DNA of 64,000 nucleotides from Rhodococcus sp. IEGM 1409 (GTDB taxonomy: Bacteria; Actinomycetota; Actinomycetes; Mycobacteriales; Mycobacteriaceae): positions 1 to 64,000 of the forward strand of contig NZ_JASHKN010000001.1 of assembly GCF_030056735.1 (NCBI RefSeq). The letters run 5' to 3'. Shown here piece after piece: positions 25,977 to 35,405 of the stretch. The position numbers and the translations under genes are program-made. The notes under the pieces were generated by a model. That model searched no databases, was not told where the DNA came from, and saw only the letters and a list, made by a program, of their open reading frames with translations. How positions within the stretch are numbered: position 1 is the stretch's first letter; the number at the start of each line of letters is the position of its first letter.

Positions 25977-27752
25977 TCAGTCGTTGTAGCGTTCGCGTCC
26001 GCCACCACGGCGGTCGTCACGTCCGCCGCGGTCATCGCGGCCACCACGGTCGCCACGCCCAGTCGGACGTCCCTGCGGCGGGCCGAAATCAGGCTGCAGT
26101 TGGATCAGAACTCCGGAGATGCGTGTGCGACGCAGAGCTTCGAGAGTCTCGTTGGACAGGTCGGCCGGCAGCTCGACAATGCTGTGATCCGGGCGAATGC
26201 TGATGTGCCCGAAGTCGCTTCGACGAAGCCCGCCCTCGTTGGCGATGGCACCGACAATGGCACCCGGCACGACGCGGTGACGCTTGCCGACCGCGATACG
26301 GTACGCGGCCAATTCCTGACCCTCGGGTCCACGCGAGCGAGGAGCCGGGCCGTCGTCGAAACGGCGAGGGGGACGAGGTTCACGGGGCTCACGCTCACGA
26401 CGCGGCGGTGCCGGCGGCTCGGGAGCCAGCAGGAATGCCTCACCGTCGCGCGACTGCAATGCCAAGGCGGCAGCGATGTCGATGAGCGGAACGTCATGTT
26501 CCTGGTCGTAGTCCTCGATCATCTTGCGGAACATCGCGAGATTCTCCGATGCCAAGCTCTCGGTGATGGAGTCACCGAACTTGGTCACACGCTGGGCGTT
26601 GACGTCGTCGACACTGGGGAGTTGCATCTCCGCAAGCGGCTGACGCGTCGCCTTCTCGATGGACTTGAGCAGATGACGCTCACGCGGAGCGACGAACAGC
26701 AACGCGTCACCCTGGCGACCCGCGCGGCCGGTACGACCGATGCGGTGAACGTACGACTCCGTGTCATGCGGGATGTCGTAGTTGACGACGTGGGAGATCC
26801 GATCCACGTCGAGGCCTCGAGCAGCAACGTCGGTCGCGACGAGGATGTCGAGGGCGCCGTTCTTGAGCTGACCGATGGTTCGCTCACGCTGTGCCTGGAC
26901 GATGTCGCCGTTGATCGCGGCAGCCGAGTGCCCGCGGGCGCGCAGCTTCTCCGCCAGGTCTTCGGTGGCCTGCTTGGTACGGACGAAGATGATCATCGCC
27001 TCGAAAGCCTCGACCTCGAGGACTCGGGTCAGTGCATCGAGCTTGCGCTGATGGGCAACCTGAATGTAGCGCTGCGTGATGTTCGAGGCGGTCGACGTCT
27101 TGGACTTGACGGTGATCTCGACCGGATTGTTCAGGTACTGCTTCGAGATCCGGCGAATCGAGCCGGGCATCGTTGCCGAGAACAAGGCGACCTGCTTGTC
27201 GCCGGGGGTGTCGCGGAGGATGCGCTCGACGTCCTCCTGGAAACCCATCTTGAGCATCTCGTCGGCCTCGTCGAGAACGAGGTACTTGAGATTGGTCAGG
27301 TCCAGGGTGCCCTTTTCGAGATGGTCGATGACACGGCCCGGGGTACCGACGACGACGTGCGCACCGCGGCGCAGGCCGGACAGCTGGACGCCGTAGCTCT
27401 GGCCACCGTAGATCGGCAGGACGTTGAGTCCGGGGATGTGGGCGGAGTACTTGCCGAATGCCTCGGCAACCTGAAGCGCCAGCTCACGCGTGGGAGCAAG
27501 CACCAGCGCCTGGGTCTGCTTGATCGACGTGTCGATCCGCGACAGAACGGGAACTGCGAAGGCTGCGGTCTTGCCGGTACCGGTCTGTGCGAGACCGACG
27601 ACGTCCTTGCCTTCGAGCAGTGGCGGAATGGTGGCAGCCTGAATCGGCGAGGGCGACTCGTAGCCCACGTCTGACAGTGCCTTCAGTACCCGATCATCGA
27701 TGTCGAGGTCGGCAAATGTTGGGGGTTCGGGGTCACGCTCAATATCACTCAT
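25977..27752 (-). CDS. DEAD-box ATP-dependent RNA helicase (DeaD/CsdA type)
   Basis: A 591-residue RNA helicase. Q motif (FADLDIDDRVLKAL...PSPIQ), motif I AQTGTGKT near 55, PTRELA, DEAD near 162, SAT, and the C-terminal RecA domain with HRIGRTGRAGR are all present. After about residue 460 comes a DbpA-type RNA-binding domain (AAYRIAVGKRHRVVPGAIVG, IRPDHSIVELP). A Gly/Arg/Asp-rich tail with repeated RGGRDD units closes the protein, a common feature of helicases acting on rRNA or structured mRNA, for example at low temperature. The ATG at 27752 lies behind TAAACT (27767-27762), so a near-leaderless start is possible. It is divergent from the amidase gene. Confidence 0.93.
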   Translation of the reverse strand: MSDIERDPEPPTFADLDIDDRVLKALSDVGYESPSPIQAATIPPLLEGKDVVGLAQTGTGKTAAFAVPVLSRIDTSIKQTQALVLAPTRELALQVAEAFGKYSAHIPGLNVLPIYGGQSYGVQLSGLRRGAHVVVGTPGRVIDHLEKGTLDLTNLKYLVLDEADEMLKMGFQEDVERILRDTPGDKQVALFSATMPGSIRRISKQYLNNPVEITVKSKTSTASNITQRYIQVAHQRKLDALTRVLEVEAFEAMIIFVRTKQATEDLAEKLRARGHSAAAINGDIVQAQRERTIGQLKNGALDILVATDVAARGLDVDRISHVVNYDIPHDTESYVHRIGRTGRAGRQGDALLFVAPRERHLLKSIEKATRQPLAEMQLPSVDDVNAQRVTKFGDSITESLASENLAMFRKMIEDYDQEHDVPLIDIAAALALQSRDGEAFLLAPEPPAPPRREREPREPRPPRRFDDGPAPRSRGPEGQELAAYRIAVGKRHRVVPGAIVGAIANEGGLRRSDFGHISIRPDHSIVELPADLSNETLEALRRTRISGVLIQLQPDFGPPQGRPTGRGDRGGRDDRGGRDDRRGGGRERYND

Positions 27753-27854
27753 TTGACCAGCAGTTTAGCGGATCGAGTATAGACACGACGACATACCGGG
27801 GGTGCATTTACGACAGATCCACCCTCCCAGCGGGTTTCGCCTAGCGTAGGAAGC

Positions 27855-28682
27855 ATGACCGCAGCCACCGCAGACACCCCCTCCCAGACCGTTGTCGCGA
27901 TTGCCCAATTCGCCCCGGGGACGGACAAGAAAGCCAACCTCGAATCACTGCGATCACTGGCTTCCGACGCAGCAGCACGGGGCGCGAAAGTTGTCGTGGC
28001 GCCGGAATACTCGATGTTCACCGCACCGAAGACGGATGAGCGACTGATCGAGTCCGCCGAGGACCTGGACGGCGAATTCGGTTCGGCGCTGGCGGCGGTC
28101 GCCGCGGAGTTCGGAATCTTCCTCGTGGCAGGAATGAACGAGCGGATCGACGACGTGAGCAGAATCTCCAACACCCTCGTCGCGATGGACCCCAACGGCG
28201 AACTGGTGGCGACCTACCGCAAGCTGCATCTCTACGACGCTTTCGGCTACCAGGAATCGGCCGTGATCCGCGCGGGTGACATCACCGAACCTCAGACTTT
28301 CGGGTGCGACGGCCTGACCTTCGGCCTCCAGACCTGCTACGACCTGCGCTTCCCGGAAGTCACCCGACGCATCGTCGACGTCGGCGCGGACGTCTTGCTC
28401 CTGCCCGCCCAGTGGGTGCCAGGGCCGCTCAAGGAAGACCACTGGACCACTCTCGTGCGCGCCCGGGCCATCGAGAACACCATGTACATCGCAGCGGCAG
28501 ATCAGAGCGCACGCGGTGGCGCGGGTGCCAGCATGATCGTCGACCCGATGGGCGTAGTGATGTGCTCACTGGGCGAGCAGGTCGGGGTCGCCACCGCGAC
28601 TGTTACGGCCGCTCGAATTGCCGAAGTGCGCGAGAAGAATCCTGCTCTCGCACTGCGGAGGTTCACAGTCTCGTCGCGGTGA
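27855..28682 (+). CDS. Nitrilase-superfamily carbon-nitrogen hydrolase
   Basis: A 275-residue amidase-type enzyme. The catalytic triad is visible: Glu in VVAPEYSMF near 52, Lys in TYRKLHLYDAF near 120, and Cys in QTCYDLRFPE near 158. These last two motifs match the branch that includes deaminated-glutathione amidase and omega-amidase. It probably hydrolyses a small amide. The ATG at 27855 is seven bases behind TAGCGT, a leaderless arrangement. The phosphoribosyltransferase gene follows 55 bp downstream and may be co-transcribed. Confidence 0.9.
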   Translation: MTAATADTPSQTVVAIAQFAPGTDKKANLESLRSLASDAAARGAKVVVAPEYSMFTAPKTDERLIESAEDLDGEFGSALAAVAAEFGIFLVAGMNERIDDVSRISNTLVAMDPNGELVATYRKLHLYDAFGYQESAVIRAGDITEPQTFGCDGLTFGLQTCYDLRFPEVTRRIVDVGADVLLLPAQWVPGPLKEDHWTTLVRARAIENTMYIAAADQSARGGAGASMIVDPMGVVMCSLGEQVGVATATVTAARIAEVREKNPALALRRFTVSSR

Positions 28683-28737
28683 CGTGCAGCGAGTAGCGTC
28701 GAATTGGTCGGGGTTCGAGCTTCTCGAGGACAAAACA

Positions 28738-29364
28738 GTGGCCCAGTATCGGGATCGATCTTCCGCCGGCAAATTTCTGGCCGGGCGGCTCGAGGCTCTG
28801 CGTATCGACAAGCCGGTCGTTCTCGGACTCCCGCGCGGCGGAGTACCCGTCGCAGCCGAGGTTGCTGCGGCACTGAATGCTCCGCTGGACATCGTGGTGG
28901 TGCGCAAGCTCGGCAGTCCGTGCAACCCGGAACTCGCGATGGGCGCTATCGGTGAGGGCGGGGTGCGAGTCCTCAACCACGACGTCATCGCAGCGGTTCG
29001 CGTCTCGAAAAAAGAACTCGCCGCCGTCGAACACGACGAACGAACCGAGTTGGAACGGCGAGCGCGTCTCCTGCGCGAGGGGCGGACCCCGGTTTCCCTC
29101 CACGGACGCACCGCGGTGATCGTCGACGACGGCATGGCTACGGGAGCGAGTGCCGCCGTTGCCTGCCGGTGTGCGCGCACCGCGGGTGCCGCCTCCGTGA
29201 TCATCGCTGTACCCGTCGCCTCCCCCGAAGCCATGAGAGTGATCGCGTGCTCGGCCGATCGCGTCATCTGTCCCTTCGTTCCTGCCCTGCTGGGCGGCGT
29301 CGGTGCTGCATTCGAGGACTTTCATCAACTCAGCGACGACGAAGTTCTGACCTTCCTCGCCTGA
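28738..29364 (+). CDS. Phosphoribosyltransferase family protein
   Basis: A 208-residue type I phosphoribosyltransferase. The PRPP-binding signature AVIVDDGMATGAS is near residue 121, and the early LGLPRGGVPVAAEVA and VRKLGSP stretches form the pyrophosphate loop. The GGVPVAAE wording is typical of a stand-alone group sometimes fused to dienelactone hydrolases; the acceptor base is not known. The GTG at 28738 has GAGGA eight bases upstream; a longer frame overlaps the amidase gene and lacks support. It follows the amidase gene on the same strand. Confidence 0.88.
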   Translation: MAQYRDRSSAGKFLAGRLEALRIDKPVVLGLPRGGVPVAAEVAAALNAPLDIVVVRKLGSPCNPELAMGAIGEGGVRVLNHDVIAAVRVSKKELAAVEHDERTELERRARLLREGRTPVSLHGRTAVIVDDGMATGASAAVACRCARTAGAASVIIAVPVASPEAMRVIACSADRVICPFVPALLGGVGAAFEDFHQLSDDEVLTFLA

Positions 29365-29492
29365 GCCCCTGACGCTTTCTTACCTGAGCGCAGCCCAAGA
29401 GAATTCTGAGAATTTGTGATGTGTGCAACATTTCGCCCCTCGGTGCCGATAGCCCGAATGGAACACAAAGAATTCGGCTTTCTGGAGGAACC

Positions 29493-30191
29493 GTGACCAT
29501 CTCGACCGATACCGTCGACGCCGTCGCAGCCGCGTGCCGTGATCGCCTGGGCGACCCGTCCGCCTGGGTTGCGTCAGACGCTTATCGACAGAGCCTCGCC
29601 TTGTGCATCATCGAATCCGTTCAGTCCACGTCGGGACACAGCGAAGTGACCGTCGTCGATCGCTACCTCGCCTACCGGAAAGCCCGCGAAGACAAACCCG
29701 TCACGGACGGCGCGCGCGAACTCCTCCGCACCTTCGAAGAAGCCGGGAGTTCGGACCAGTGGGCAGGCAAGATCGGCTCGTACAAGCGCCGCTACACGGC
29801 GACGGGTGTCCCGATCGAGGCACATCACATCCAGCAGGTCGCCGAGAAACTCCATTACTTGCAGATCAACAGCGTCGAGGATCTGCTGTCGGCTGCTGAT
29901 TCCGACAACGCGCTCGATGCGGTTCATCATGCGTGGGTCGACGCCTGCGGAGACGGTTCCGAAGTGACGTGGGCGCACCTGTTGATGTTGGCCGGAATCC
30001 CCCACACCGATCTGGGCACCGCTGCCGACACCTTCATCAGCGCAACACTCGGCACCACCGAGCTGCCCGGAGACACCTCGGAGATCCTTGCAGCTACTGC
30101 AGAGCAACTTGGCGTAGATCCAGACCGATTGGACTACGCAATTCGCCGCTGGCTGTCCGTACACGGCCGCACACTCCAACACGTCGCCTGA
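29493..30191 (+). CDS. Hypothetical cytoplasmic protein
   Basis: A 232-residue helical protein I cannot place. There are no membrane segments, signal peptide or clear catalytic motifs. The segment LLRTFEEAGSSDQWAGKIGS through SVEDLLSAAD looks like paired helices and loosely recalls the helix-hairpin-helix part of HhH-GPD DNA glycosylases, without the catalytic Lys/Asp arrangement. The GTG at 29493 has GGAGG four to five bases upstream; an earlier ATG at 29421 lacks a ribosome site. It is a single gene ahead of fadD15. Confidence 0.7.
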   Translation: MTISTDTVDAVAAACRDRLGDPSAWVASDAYRQSLALCIIESVQSTSGHSEVTVVDRYLAYRKAREDKPVTDGARELLRTFEEAGSSDQWAGKIGSYKRRYTATGVPIEAHHIQQVAEKLHYLQINSVEDLLSAADSDNALDAVHHAWVDACGDGSEVTWAHLLMLAGIPHTDLGTAADTFISATLGTTELPGDTSEILAATAEQLGVDPDRLDYAIRRWLSVHGRTLQHVA

Positions 30192-30280
30192 GTACCTGTA
30201 AACAGCCAGTCACACTAAACTGCAGGTCAGCGCCCGACCAGTTCTACCGAATAGTAACGACAGTGCAAAATGCCGACTAA

Positions 30281-30296
30281 TGTGATGCAATGCACA
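30281..30296. promoter_or_regulatory. CRP/GlxR-like site before fadD15
   Basis: TGTGATGCAATGCACA matches nine of ten fixed positions of TGTGA-N6-TCACA and is embedded in a wider TGATG...CATCA palindrome. It ends 34 bp before the GTG start and 21 bp before the ribosome site. Confidence 0.5.
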
Positions 30297-30330
30297 TCAG
30301 AAATGTCAGTAGTCACTGGAGGGGTCAATA

Positions 30331-32118
30331 GTGCGCGAGTTCTCAGTTCCACAGTCGTTCTCAATTCCGGAGAACGCTTCAATGGCCGACTCCGTGTTCC
30401 GTCATGCCGAAGAAGACCCCACATTCGTGCCGTTCAAGAGGCCGTCGAACGGTGGATGGGTCGACGTCACCGCAGCTGAATTCGCGAAGCAGGTCTCCGC
30501 CGTTGCCAAGGGCCTGATCGCTTCGGGTGTCGAGCTCGGCGACCGCGTCGCTATCCTTTCCGCGACTCGCTACGAGTGGGTCGTTCTCGACTACGCCATC
30601 TGGACAGCCGGCGGATGCACCGTCGCGATCTACGAGACCTCCTCCCCCGACCAGGCGCAGTGGATCCTCGACGACTCCGCGACGACACTTCTGGTCGTCG
30701 AAACGGTCAAGCACGCAGAGACTCACAAGGAAGTCACCGACGGCGCAGACGCCCTCCGCGAAGTTCTGGTCATCGAGTCGGGTGCGATCGACGAGCTGTC
30801 CAGCCGCGGTTCCGCAATCACCGACGAAGAACTGCACACTCGTCGTCACCAGGTCACCGCAGCCTCGCCCGCGACCCTGATCTACACCTCCGGAACCACC
30901 GGACGCCCCAAGGGTGTCCAGCTGACGCACTCCAACTTCTACGCCGAGTCCAACGCCTGCCGCCTGGCGATGCCGGAGTCGATGGTCCCCGGCAAGAAGA
31001 CGCTGATGTTCCTGCCGCTCGCCCACGTGTTCGCGCGAGCGATCTCGTTCGGCGCTTTCGACGCCAAGGTCACCGTCGCCCACACGTCGGATCTGACGAC
31101 GCTCCTCGAGCAGTTCGCCGGCTTCAAGCCCAACTTCATCCTCTCGGTGCCCCGCGTGTTCGAGAAGGTCTACAACTCGGCTCGCCAGAAAGCCGTCGAC
31201 GGCGGCAAGGGCAGCATCTTCGACAAGGCTGCGGCCACGGCCATCGAATACAGCGAATCCCTCGAAAAGGGCAGCCCCGGACTGGCACTCAAGCTCAAGC
31301 ACGCGGTATTCGACAAGCTCGTCTACTCGAAGCTGCGCGCAGCACTGGGCGGCGAGTGCGAGCGTGCAGTCTCCGGCGGCGCAGCCCTCGGTGCGCGCCT
31401 CGGCCACTACTTCCGCGGCGTCGGCATCCCGATCTACGAGGGCTACGGACTCACCGAGACCAGCGCCGCGATCACCGTCAACACCTCGAGCGCGCAGCGT
31501 GTCGGCACCGTCGGCAAGCCGATCAACGGCCACGCCGCCCGGATCGCCGAAGACGGCGAACTCCTCCTGCAGGGCCCGGTCGTGTTCGCCGGCTACTGGC
31601 ACAACGAAAAGGCCACTGCCGAATCCATCGTCGACGGCTGGTTCCACACCGGCGACCTCGGATCGATCGACAACGAGGGCTACGTCTCGATCACCGGCCG
31701 CAAGAAGGAAATCATCGTCACCGCCGGCGGTAAGAACGTCGCACCGGCAGGCCTCGAGGATTCTTTGCGCGCGCACGCTCTGATCAGTCAGTGCCTCGTC
31801 GTCGGTGACGGCCAGCCGTTCATCGGTGCACTGATCACCCTCGATCCGGAAACACTGCCCGGTTGGGTCGAGCGCAACGGCCTACCCGCGAACACCGCGA
31901 TTGCCGATCTGGTCAAGAACGCCGATCTGATCGCCGAAATCGACTCGGCCGTTGCCGACGCCAACAAGAAAGTCTCCAACCCCGAGCAGATCAAGAAGTA
32001 CACGATCCTCGAGGTCGACTTCACCCAGGAGACCGGCGAATTGACGCCGACGCTCAAGCTCAAGCGCAACATCATTCACGAAGCTCACAAGACCAAGATC
32101 AGCGACCTGTACGCCTGA
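30331..32118 (+). CDS. fadD15: Long-chain fatty-acid--CoA ligase (FadD15-like)
   Basis: A 595-residue acyl-CoA synthetase. AMP-binding P-loop LIYTSGTTGRPKGVQLTH lies near 178-195, LPLAHVFARA near 230, YEGYGLTETSAAI near 370, and GWFHTGDLGSIDNEGYVSITGRKKEI near 435 with an intact hinge. The C-terminal lysine region ELTPTLKLKRNIIHE is typical of the long-chain FAA-type ligases to which mycobacterial FadD15 belongs. The GTG at 30331 has GGAGGGG six bases upstream. It is monocistronic with a strong terminator and a CRP-like site upstream. Confidence 0.9.
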   Translation: MREFSVPQSFSIPENASMADSVFRHAEEDPTFVPFKRPSNGGWVDVTAAEFAKQVSAVAKGLIASGVELGDRVAILSATRYEWVVLDYAIWTAGGCTVAIYETSSPDQAQWILDDSATTLLVVETVKHAETHKEVTDGADALREVLVIESGAIDELSSRGSAITDEELHTRRHQVTAASPATLIYTSGTTGRPKGVQLTHSNFYAESNACRLAMPESMVPGKKTLMFLPLAHVFARAISFGAFDAKVTVAHTSDLTTLLEQFAGFKPNFILSVPRVFEKVYNSARQKAVDGGKGSIFDKAAATAIEYSESLEKGSPGLALKLKHAVFDKLVYSKLRAALGGECERAVSGGAALGARLGHYFRGVGIPIYEGYGLTETSAAITVNTSSAQRVGTVGKPINGHAARIAEDGELLLQGPVVFAGYWHNEKATAESIVDGWFHTGDLGSIDNEGYVSITGRKKEIIVTAGGKNVAPAGLEDSLRAHALISQCLVVGDGQPFIGALITLDPETLPGWVERNGLPANTAIADLVKNADLIAEIDSAVADANKKVSNPEQIKKYTILEVDFTQETGELTPTLKLKRNIIHEAHKTKISDLYA

Positions 32119-32130
32119 TCCTCGTCTTTC

Positions 32131-32172
32131 ACGCGTCTGGCCCGGTTCGAATGCGAATCGGGCCAGACGCGT
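32131..32172. terminator. Terminator after fadD15
   Basis: ACGCGTCTGGCCCG (32131-32144) pairs perfectly with CGGGCCAGACGCGT (32159-32172), followed by TT. It lies between convergent genes and may serve both. Confidence 0.9.
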
Positions 32173-32173
32173 T

Positions 32174-33169
32174 TCAGTCGCCGGCGGAGAGTAGTTCTCT
32201 TTCGATCTCCGGGGGCAGTCCGTGCACCGCACGATCCTCCCGCTGGGTCGGCAGAGTTTCCTGCTGCATCCACGCCCAGGTATCTCTCACGGTGTCTTGG
32301 ACCGGGCGGCATCGCAGACCCTCCTGCGCTGCCTTGGCGGTGTCGGCTTCGAGGAAGCCCGCGAACTCACCCTCTTGCGGCACCCAACACGGAAGTTGTG
32401 TCCACGGCTGCGCTCCAGCGGCCGCCAGCCTGTCCTCGTCGATCCACACCAATTCCGCGCCCGAACCGGTGGCGTCCACGCAGGCCTGAAGGAGCCCGAA
32501 GGTTGTGGTGTGCCCGGACGGGCTGATGACGTCGTATGCCCCGCCGATCCCTGCGGCCATTCCGGACAGGACAAAGGATGCGATGTCACGAACATCGACG
32601 TATTGCAGTGGCCTGGTCGGCGCCCCGGGAGCAACGACGCGGCCTCCTGCGCCGATGCGGTGCAGCCACCACGGCAATCGCCCGATGTCCTCGTGTGGTC
32701 CGAGGATCAGCCCTGCCCTCGCGAGCAGTGCATTCGGGAAGGATTCCAGGACAGCGAGTTCGGCTCCGCGTTTGGCGGACGCGTAATCGCTGCCGTCGTC
32801 GGACGTCTCGGATGCGGCAACCACAGGTGAGCTCTCGTCCACGTGCAAGCCCCACTGGTAGACGGATCCGCTGGAAATGTATGCGTACCGTTCGACGTGA
32901 CCGCGCAAGACGCGTGCATTCTCACCGACCACCCGGGGGGTACCCGACCAGGTGTCGACGACAAAGTCCCATCGACGGTCACCGAGCGCCTCGACCATCG
33001 CTCGCTGATCGGTGCGATCCGCGAACAGGACCTCGGCGGTAGACGGTGGCGCTCCGGTGAGCCCCCGATGGAGCACTGTCACTTCCCAGCCCCGCGCCAG
33101 AGCGTCGTCGACGAGGGAGCGGCCGAGGAACCGTGTTCCTCCGAGCATCAACAGCTTCATGACGGCCAT
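32174..33169 (-). CDS. NAD-dependent epimerase/dehydratase (extended SDR)
   Basis: A 331-residue Rossmann-fold protein. The nucleotide loop GGTRFLGRSL is close to the N-terminus, the YISSGSVYQWG strand near 95 supplies the Ser/Tyr region, and DYASAKRGAE near 125 carries the Y-x-x-x-K catalytic pair. This resembles the NAD-epimerase group related to plant chloroplast stem-loop proteins and sugar-nucleotide epimerases. The ATG at 33169 or 33160 could start translation; GAGTG before 33169 is weak. It is followed by the fadD15 terminator on the opposite strand. The substrate is unknown. Confidence 0.85.
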   Translation of the reverse strand: MAVMKLLMLGGTRFLGRSLVDDALARGWEVTVLHRGLTGAPPSTAEVLFADRTDQRAMVEALGDRRWDFVVDTWSGTPRVVGENARVLRGHVERYAYISSGSVYQWGLHVDESSPVVAASETSDDGSDYASAKRGAELAVLESFPNALLARAGLILGPHEDIGRLPWWLHRIGAGGRVVAPGAPTRPLQYVDVRDIASFVLSGMAAGIGGAYDVISPSGHTTTFGLLQACVDATGSGAELVWIDEDRLAAAGAQPWTQLPCWVPQEGEFAGFLEADTAKAAQEGLRCRPVQDTVRDTWAWMQQETLPTQREDRAVHGLPPEIERELLSAGD

Positions 33170-33245
33170 CGTCACTCGAAAAGCTTCGTGCGGCAACACG
33201 TTCGTCTGGTAGCGCAATCCGACGAGTGAGGCTCGGACGAAGCGC

Positions 33246-34616
33246 TCAGATACCTCGTCCGGGATTGAGAATGTTCTTCGGATCGAATGCGGCCTTCACT
33301 GCAAGCATCATTTCGCGTTCGGTCTGGCCCACCATGTCTGCCATGTACGGCGCTTTGAGAACACCGATACCGTGTTCACCGCTGATCGTTCCGCCCAACG
33401 CCAGCGCCCCGGCGACGATGTCGTCGAACGCTCCGCGCGCACGATCCTGCGCTCCGGCTTCGGCGGCGTCGAACACGATGGTCGGGTGGAGATTTCCGTC
33501 GGCGGCATGACCGAAGGTTCCGATCGTGACACCGTGACGCTCAGCCGCCTCGCGGACGCACCCCAGCATGGACGGTAATGCCGGCACGGGCACCGCGACG
33601 TCGTCGAGTAGCACCGTGCCCAACGCCTCGAGAGCGGGCAACGCCATCCGGCGGGCAGCGGTGAACTCTTCACCTTCCACCGGATCATCGGTGTGGAAAA
33701 CCTCACGCGCCCCGACGCTTTCGCACGCCGTGGCGCAGTCCGCTGCTTCGGCAGCCGCAGACCTACCGTCGCACTGGATGAGCAACGTCGCCCCGGCCGA
33801 CTCGTCGAGCCCCATCTTCGTCAGGCGGTTGACCGCGCCGATGGTGACGTCGTCCATCAACTCCATCTGACACGGCTCGGCCACTGCCGACACGGCGAGG
33901 ACAGCATCGATCGCGGACTCCGCGGAATCGAAAAACGCAACGACGGTGGTCGCTGCAGTGGGCGCCGTACGCAACCGCATCGTGGCTTCGACGATGACCG
34001 CCAAAGTGCCCTCCGACCCCACGAGCAGATGTGTCAGGTCCAACCCCGCGACATTTTTGCGCGTCCGCGCACCGGTACGGATCAGACGCCCGTCGGCCAA
34101 TACCGCCGTCAGAGCCGCGACGTGATCGCCGGTGACGCCGTACTTGGCGCAACAGATCCCGCCCGCATTTGTCGCCAGGTTGCCGCCGATACTCGAGATC
34201 GACCGGCTTCCCGGATCAGGAACGTACCAAAGGCCCTGCTGTGCAGCAGCTTCGGCCAGGTCGCCGTTGATCACTCCGGGCTCCACCGTGGCGGTGCGCG
34301 CGGCGGGATCGATCTCCAGAATACGATCCATGCCCGCGACGCTCAGGACGATACAACCGTCGAGTGCATTGGCGGCGCCGGCCAATCCGGTACCTGCCCC
34401 TCGCGTCACCACCGGAACGGAGAGTTCGTGGGCCACCGTCATGACGGCGACGACATCGTCGACCGTCTTCGCCTTGACCAGCGCAGCGGGACTTCCGGCC
34501 GCAGTGAGCAGTGATTGATCCCGGGCGTATGCGCTCATTCGGTCGGGGTCGGTTGTGGCCCTGTCCCCCAGCGCTTTCTGCAATCGTTCGCCCAACAGAT
34601 CGATACTCGTGGTCAT
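33246..34616 (-). CDS. FAD-linked 2-hydroxyacid oxidase/dehydrogenase (GlcD-like)
   Basis: A 456-residue flavoprotein of the PCMH family. The N-terminal FAD domain has VVTRGAGTGLAGAANALDG near 70, DPGSRSISSIGGNLATNAGG near 133 and HLLVGSEGTLAVIVEATMRL near 190. The C-terminal FAD-oxidase domain has HAADGNLHPT near 368 and SGEHGIGVLK near 410, whose histidines and glutamate bind metal and substrate in glycolate and D-lactate dehydrogenases. It should oxidise a D-2-hydroxyacid. Its ATG at 34616 overlaps the stop of the FadR-type regulator by four bases, so the two genes form an operon and the regulator probably senses the substrate. Confidence 0.9.
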   Translation of the reverse strand: MTTSIDLLGERLQKALGDRATTDPDRMSAYARDQSLLTAAGSPAALVKAKTVDDVVAVMTVAHELSVPVVTRGAGTGLAGAANALDGCIVLSVAGMDRILEIDPAARTATVEPGVINGDLAEAAAQQGLWYVPDPGSRSISSIGGNLATNAGGICCAKYGVTGDHVAALTAVLADGRLIRTGARTRKNVAGLDLTHLLVGSEGTLAVIVEATMRLRTAPTAATTVVAFFDSAESAIDAVLAVSAVAEPCQMELMDDVTIGAVNRLTKMGLDESAGATLLIQCDGRSAAAEAADCATACESVGAREVFHTDDPVEGEEFTAARRMALPALEALGTVLLDDVAVPVPALPSMLGCVREAAERHGVTIGTFGHAADGNLHPTIVFDAAEAGAQDRARGAFDDIVAGALALGGTISGEHGIGVLKAPYMADMVGQTEREMMLAVKAAFDPKNILNPGRGI

Positions 34617-35314
34617 TCCGTTCGTCCTTCGTAGAATCCGCGCACGTGGCGCTCGACCAAATCGGCGGCCTCGTCGGAGGCGCCGCGCTCGATCGCGTCG
34701 GCGATACCCTCGTGTTCTTTCAGCAGTGCACCGAGTGTGGCTTCCGAGTTCTCTCGTGCGTCGAGTTCGCTCAGCAAGTAGCCGGCGATGCTGTCGCGGA
34801 GAACCGTCATGACCAACCCGAACGCCTTGTTCCCGCCCGCTCCGGCGAGCGCAACGTGAAAGTCGACATCTGCGTCGTGGAAGGCGACCGAGTCGTCGGC
34901 AAGCGTCGCGACGCGCATCCGCTCGATCGCGTCCCTGGCCTCGCCTGGCACCGCACCGACTGTGCGCAGCGCAGCGGCTTCGAGCAGCACTCGTAATTCG
35001 ACGAGATCGCCCAGGGGAACTGCGCCCACCTGCAACGCCGTACTGAGGGCGGTTGCTGCGGAATCGGCCGTATGCTCGTGCGTCACCCGAGGTCTGGCAG
35101 TCGAAGTGGTGTCCGCGCCGGTCAGCAATCCCTGCGCTTGCAGGACACGAAGTGCCTCACGCACCGTCGAACGTCCCACCGAGAACGTTTGTGCAAGTTC
35201 CTGTTCGGTCGGCAAAGCCTCACCGACGGGAAGCGAGCCGTCGAGAATGGCGGCGCGGATTCTTCCCGATACGGCAAGGCTGAGCGGCATGCGCGACAAC
35301 GGAGTCGTATCCAT
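34613..35314 (-). CDS. FadR/GntR-family transcriptional regulator (FCD type)
   Basis: A 233-residue repressor. The winged helix-turn-helix is at about residues 10-75 (GRIRAAILDGSLPVGEALPT, QELAQTFSVGRSTVREALRVL). The C-terminal FCD domain (LVELRVLLEAAALR, FHVALAGAGGNKAF, EHEGIADAIERG) is an all-helical ligand pocket that binds carboxylic acids through a metal. It is cotranscribed with the GlcD-like oxidase and divergent from the isochorismatase-family gene. A FadR-type operator lies in the divergent promoter. It probably responds to a hydroxy- or keto-acid. Confidence 0.9.
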   Translation of the reverse strand: MDTTPLSRMPLSLAVSGRIRAAILDGSLPVGEALPTEQELAQTFSVGRSTVREALRVLQAQGLLTGADTTSTARPRVTHEHTADSAATALSTALQVGAVPLGDLVELRVLLEAAALRTVGAVPGEARDAIERMRVATLADDSVAFHDADVDFHVALAGAGGNKAFGLVMTVLRDSIAGYLLSELDARENSEATLGALLKEHEGIADAIERGASDEAADLVERHVRGFYEGRTE

Positions 35315-35333
35315 GCCGCGACGCTACCACCCC

Positions 35334-35362
35334 TTGCCTGCTTGTCCGACAAACTGTTTAAT
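35334..35362 (+). promoter_or_regulatory. Promoter of the isochorismatase-family gene with operator in the spacer
   Basis: TTGCCT (35334-35339) and TTTAAT (35357-35362) are 17 bp apart. The FadR-type operator lies wholly between them, which fits repression by blocking RNA polymerase. Confidence 0.6.
35342..35352. promoter_or_regulatory. FadR/FCD-type operator
   Basis: TTGTCCGACAA fits the family operator TNGTNNNACNA exactly and is a near-perfect palindrome. It lies 28 bp upstream of the regulator's start and inside the divergent promoter, so it can serve autoregulation and the neighbour. Confidence 0.75.
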
Positions 35363-35405
35363 TGAGAGATTCGCGACCCGGACCACAACAGAGAAGGCGC
35401 CGACC

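Noticed and set aside
25944-27674. 576-residue plus-strand ORF
   Set aside because: Shadow of the DEAD-box helicase gene, whose motifs are unmistakable on the minus strand.
29417-29432. TGTGATGTGTGCAACA as a further CRP-like site
   Set aside because: Only one half-site fits; two mismatches in the other half.
30379-31776. 465-residue minus-strand ORF
   Set aside because: Antisense to fadD15, with no domain and typical shadow composition.
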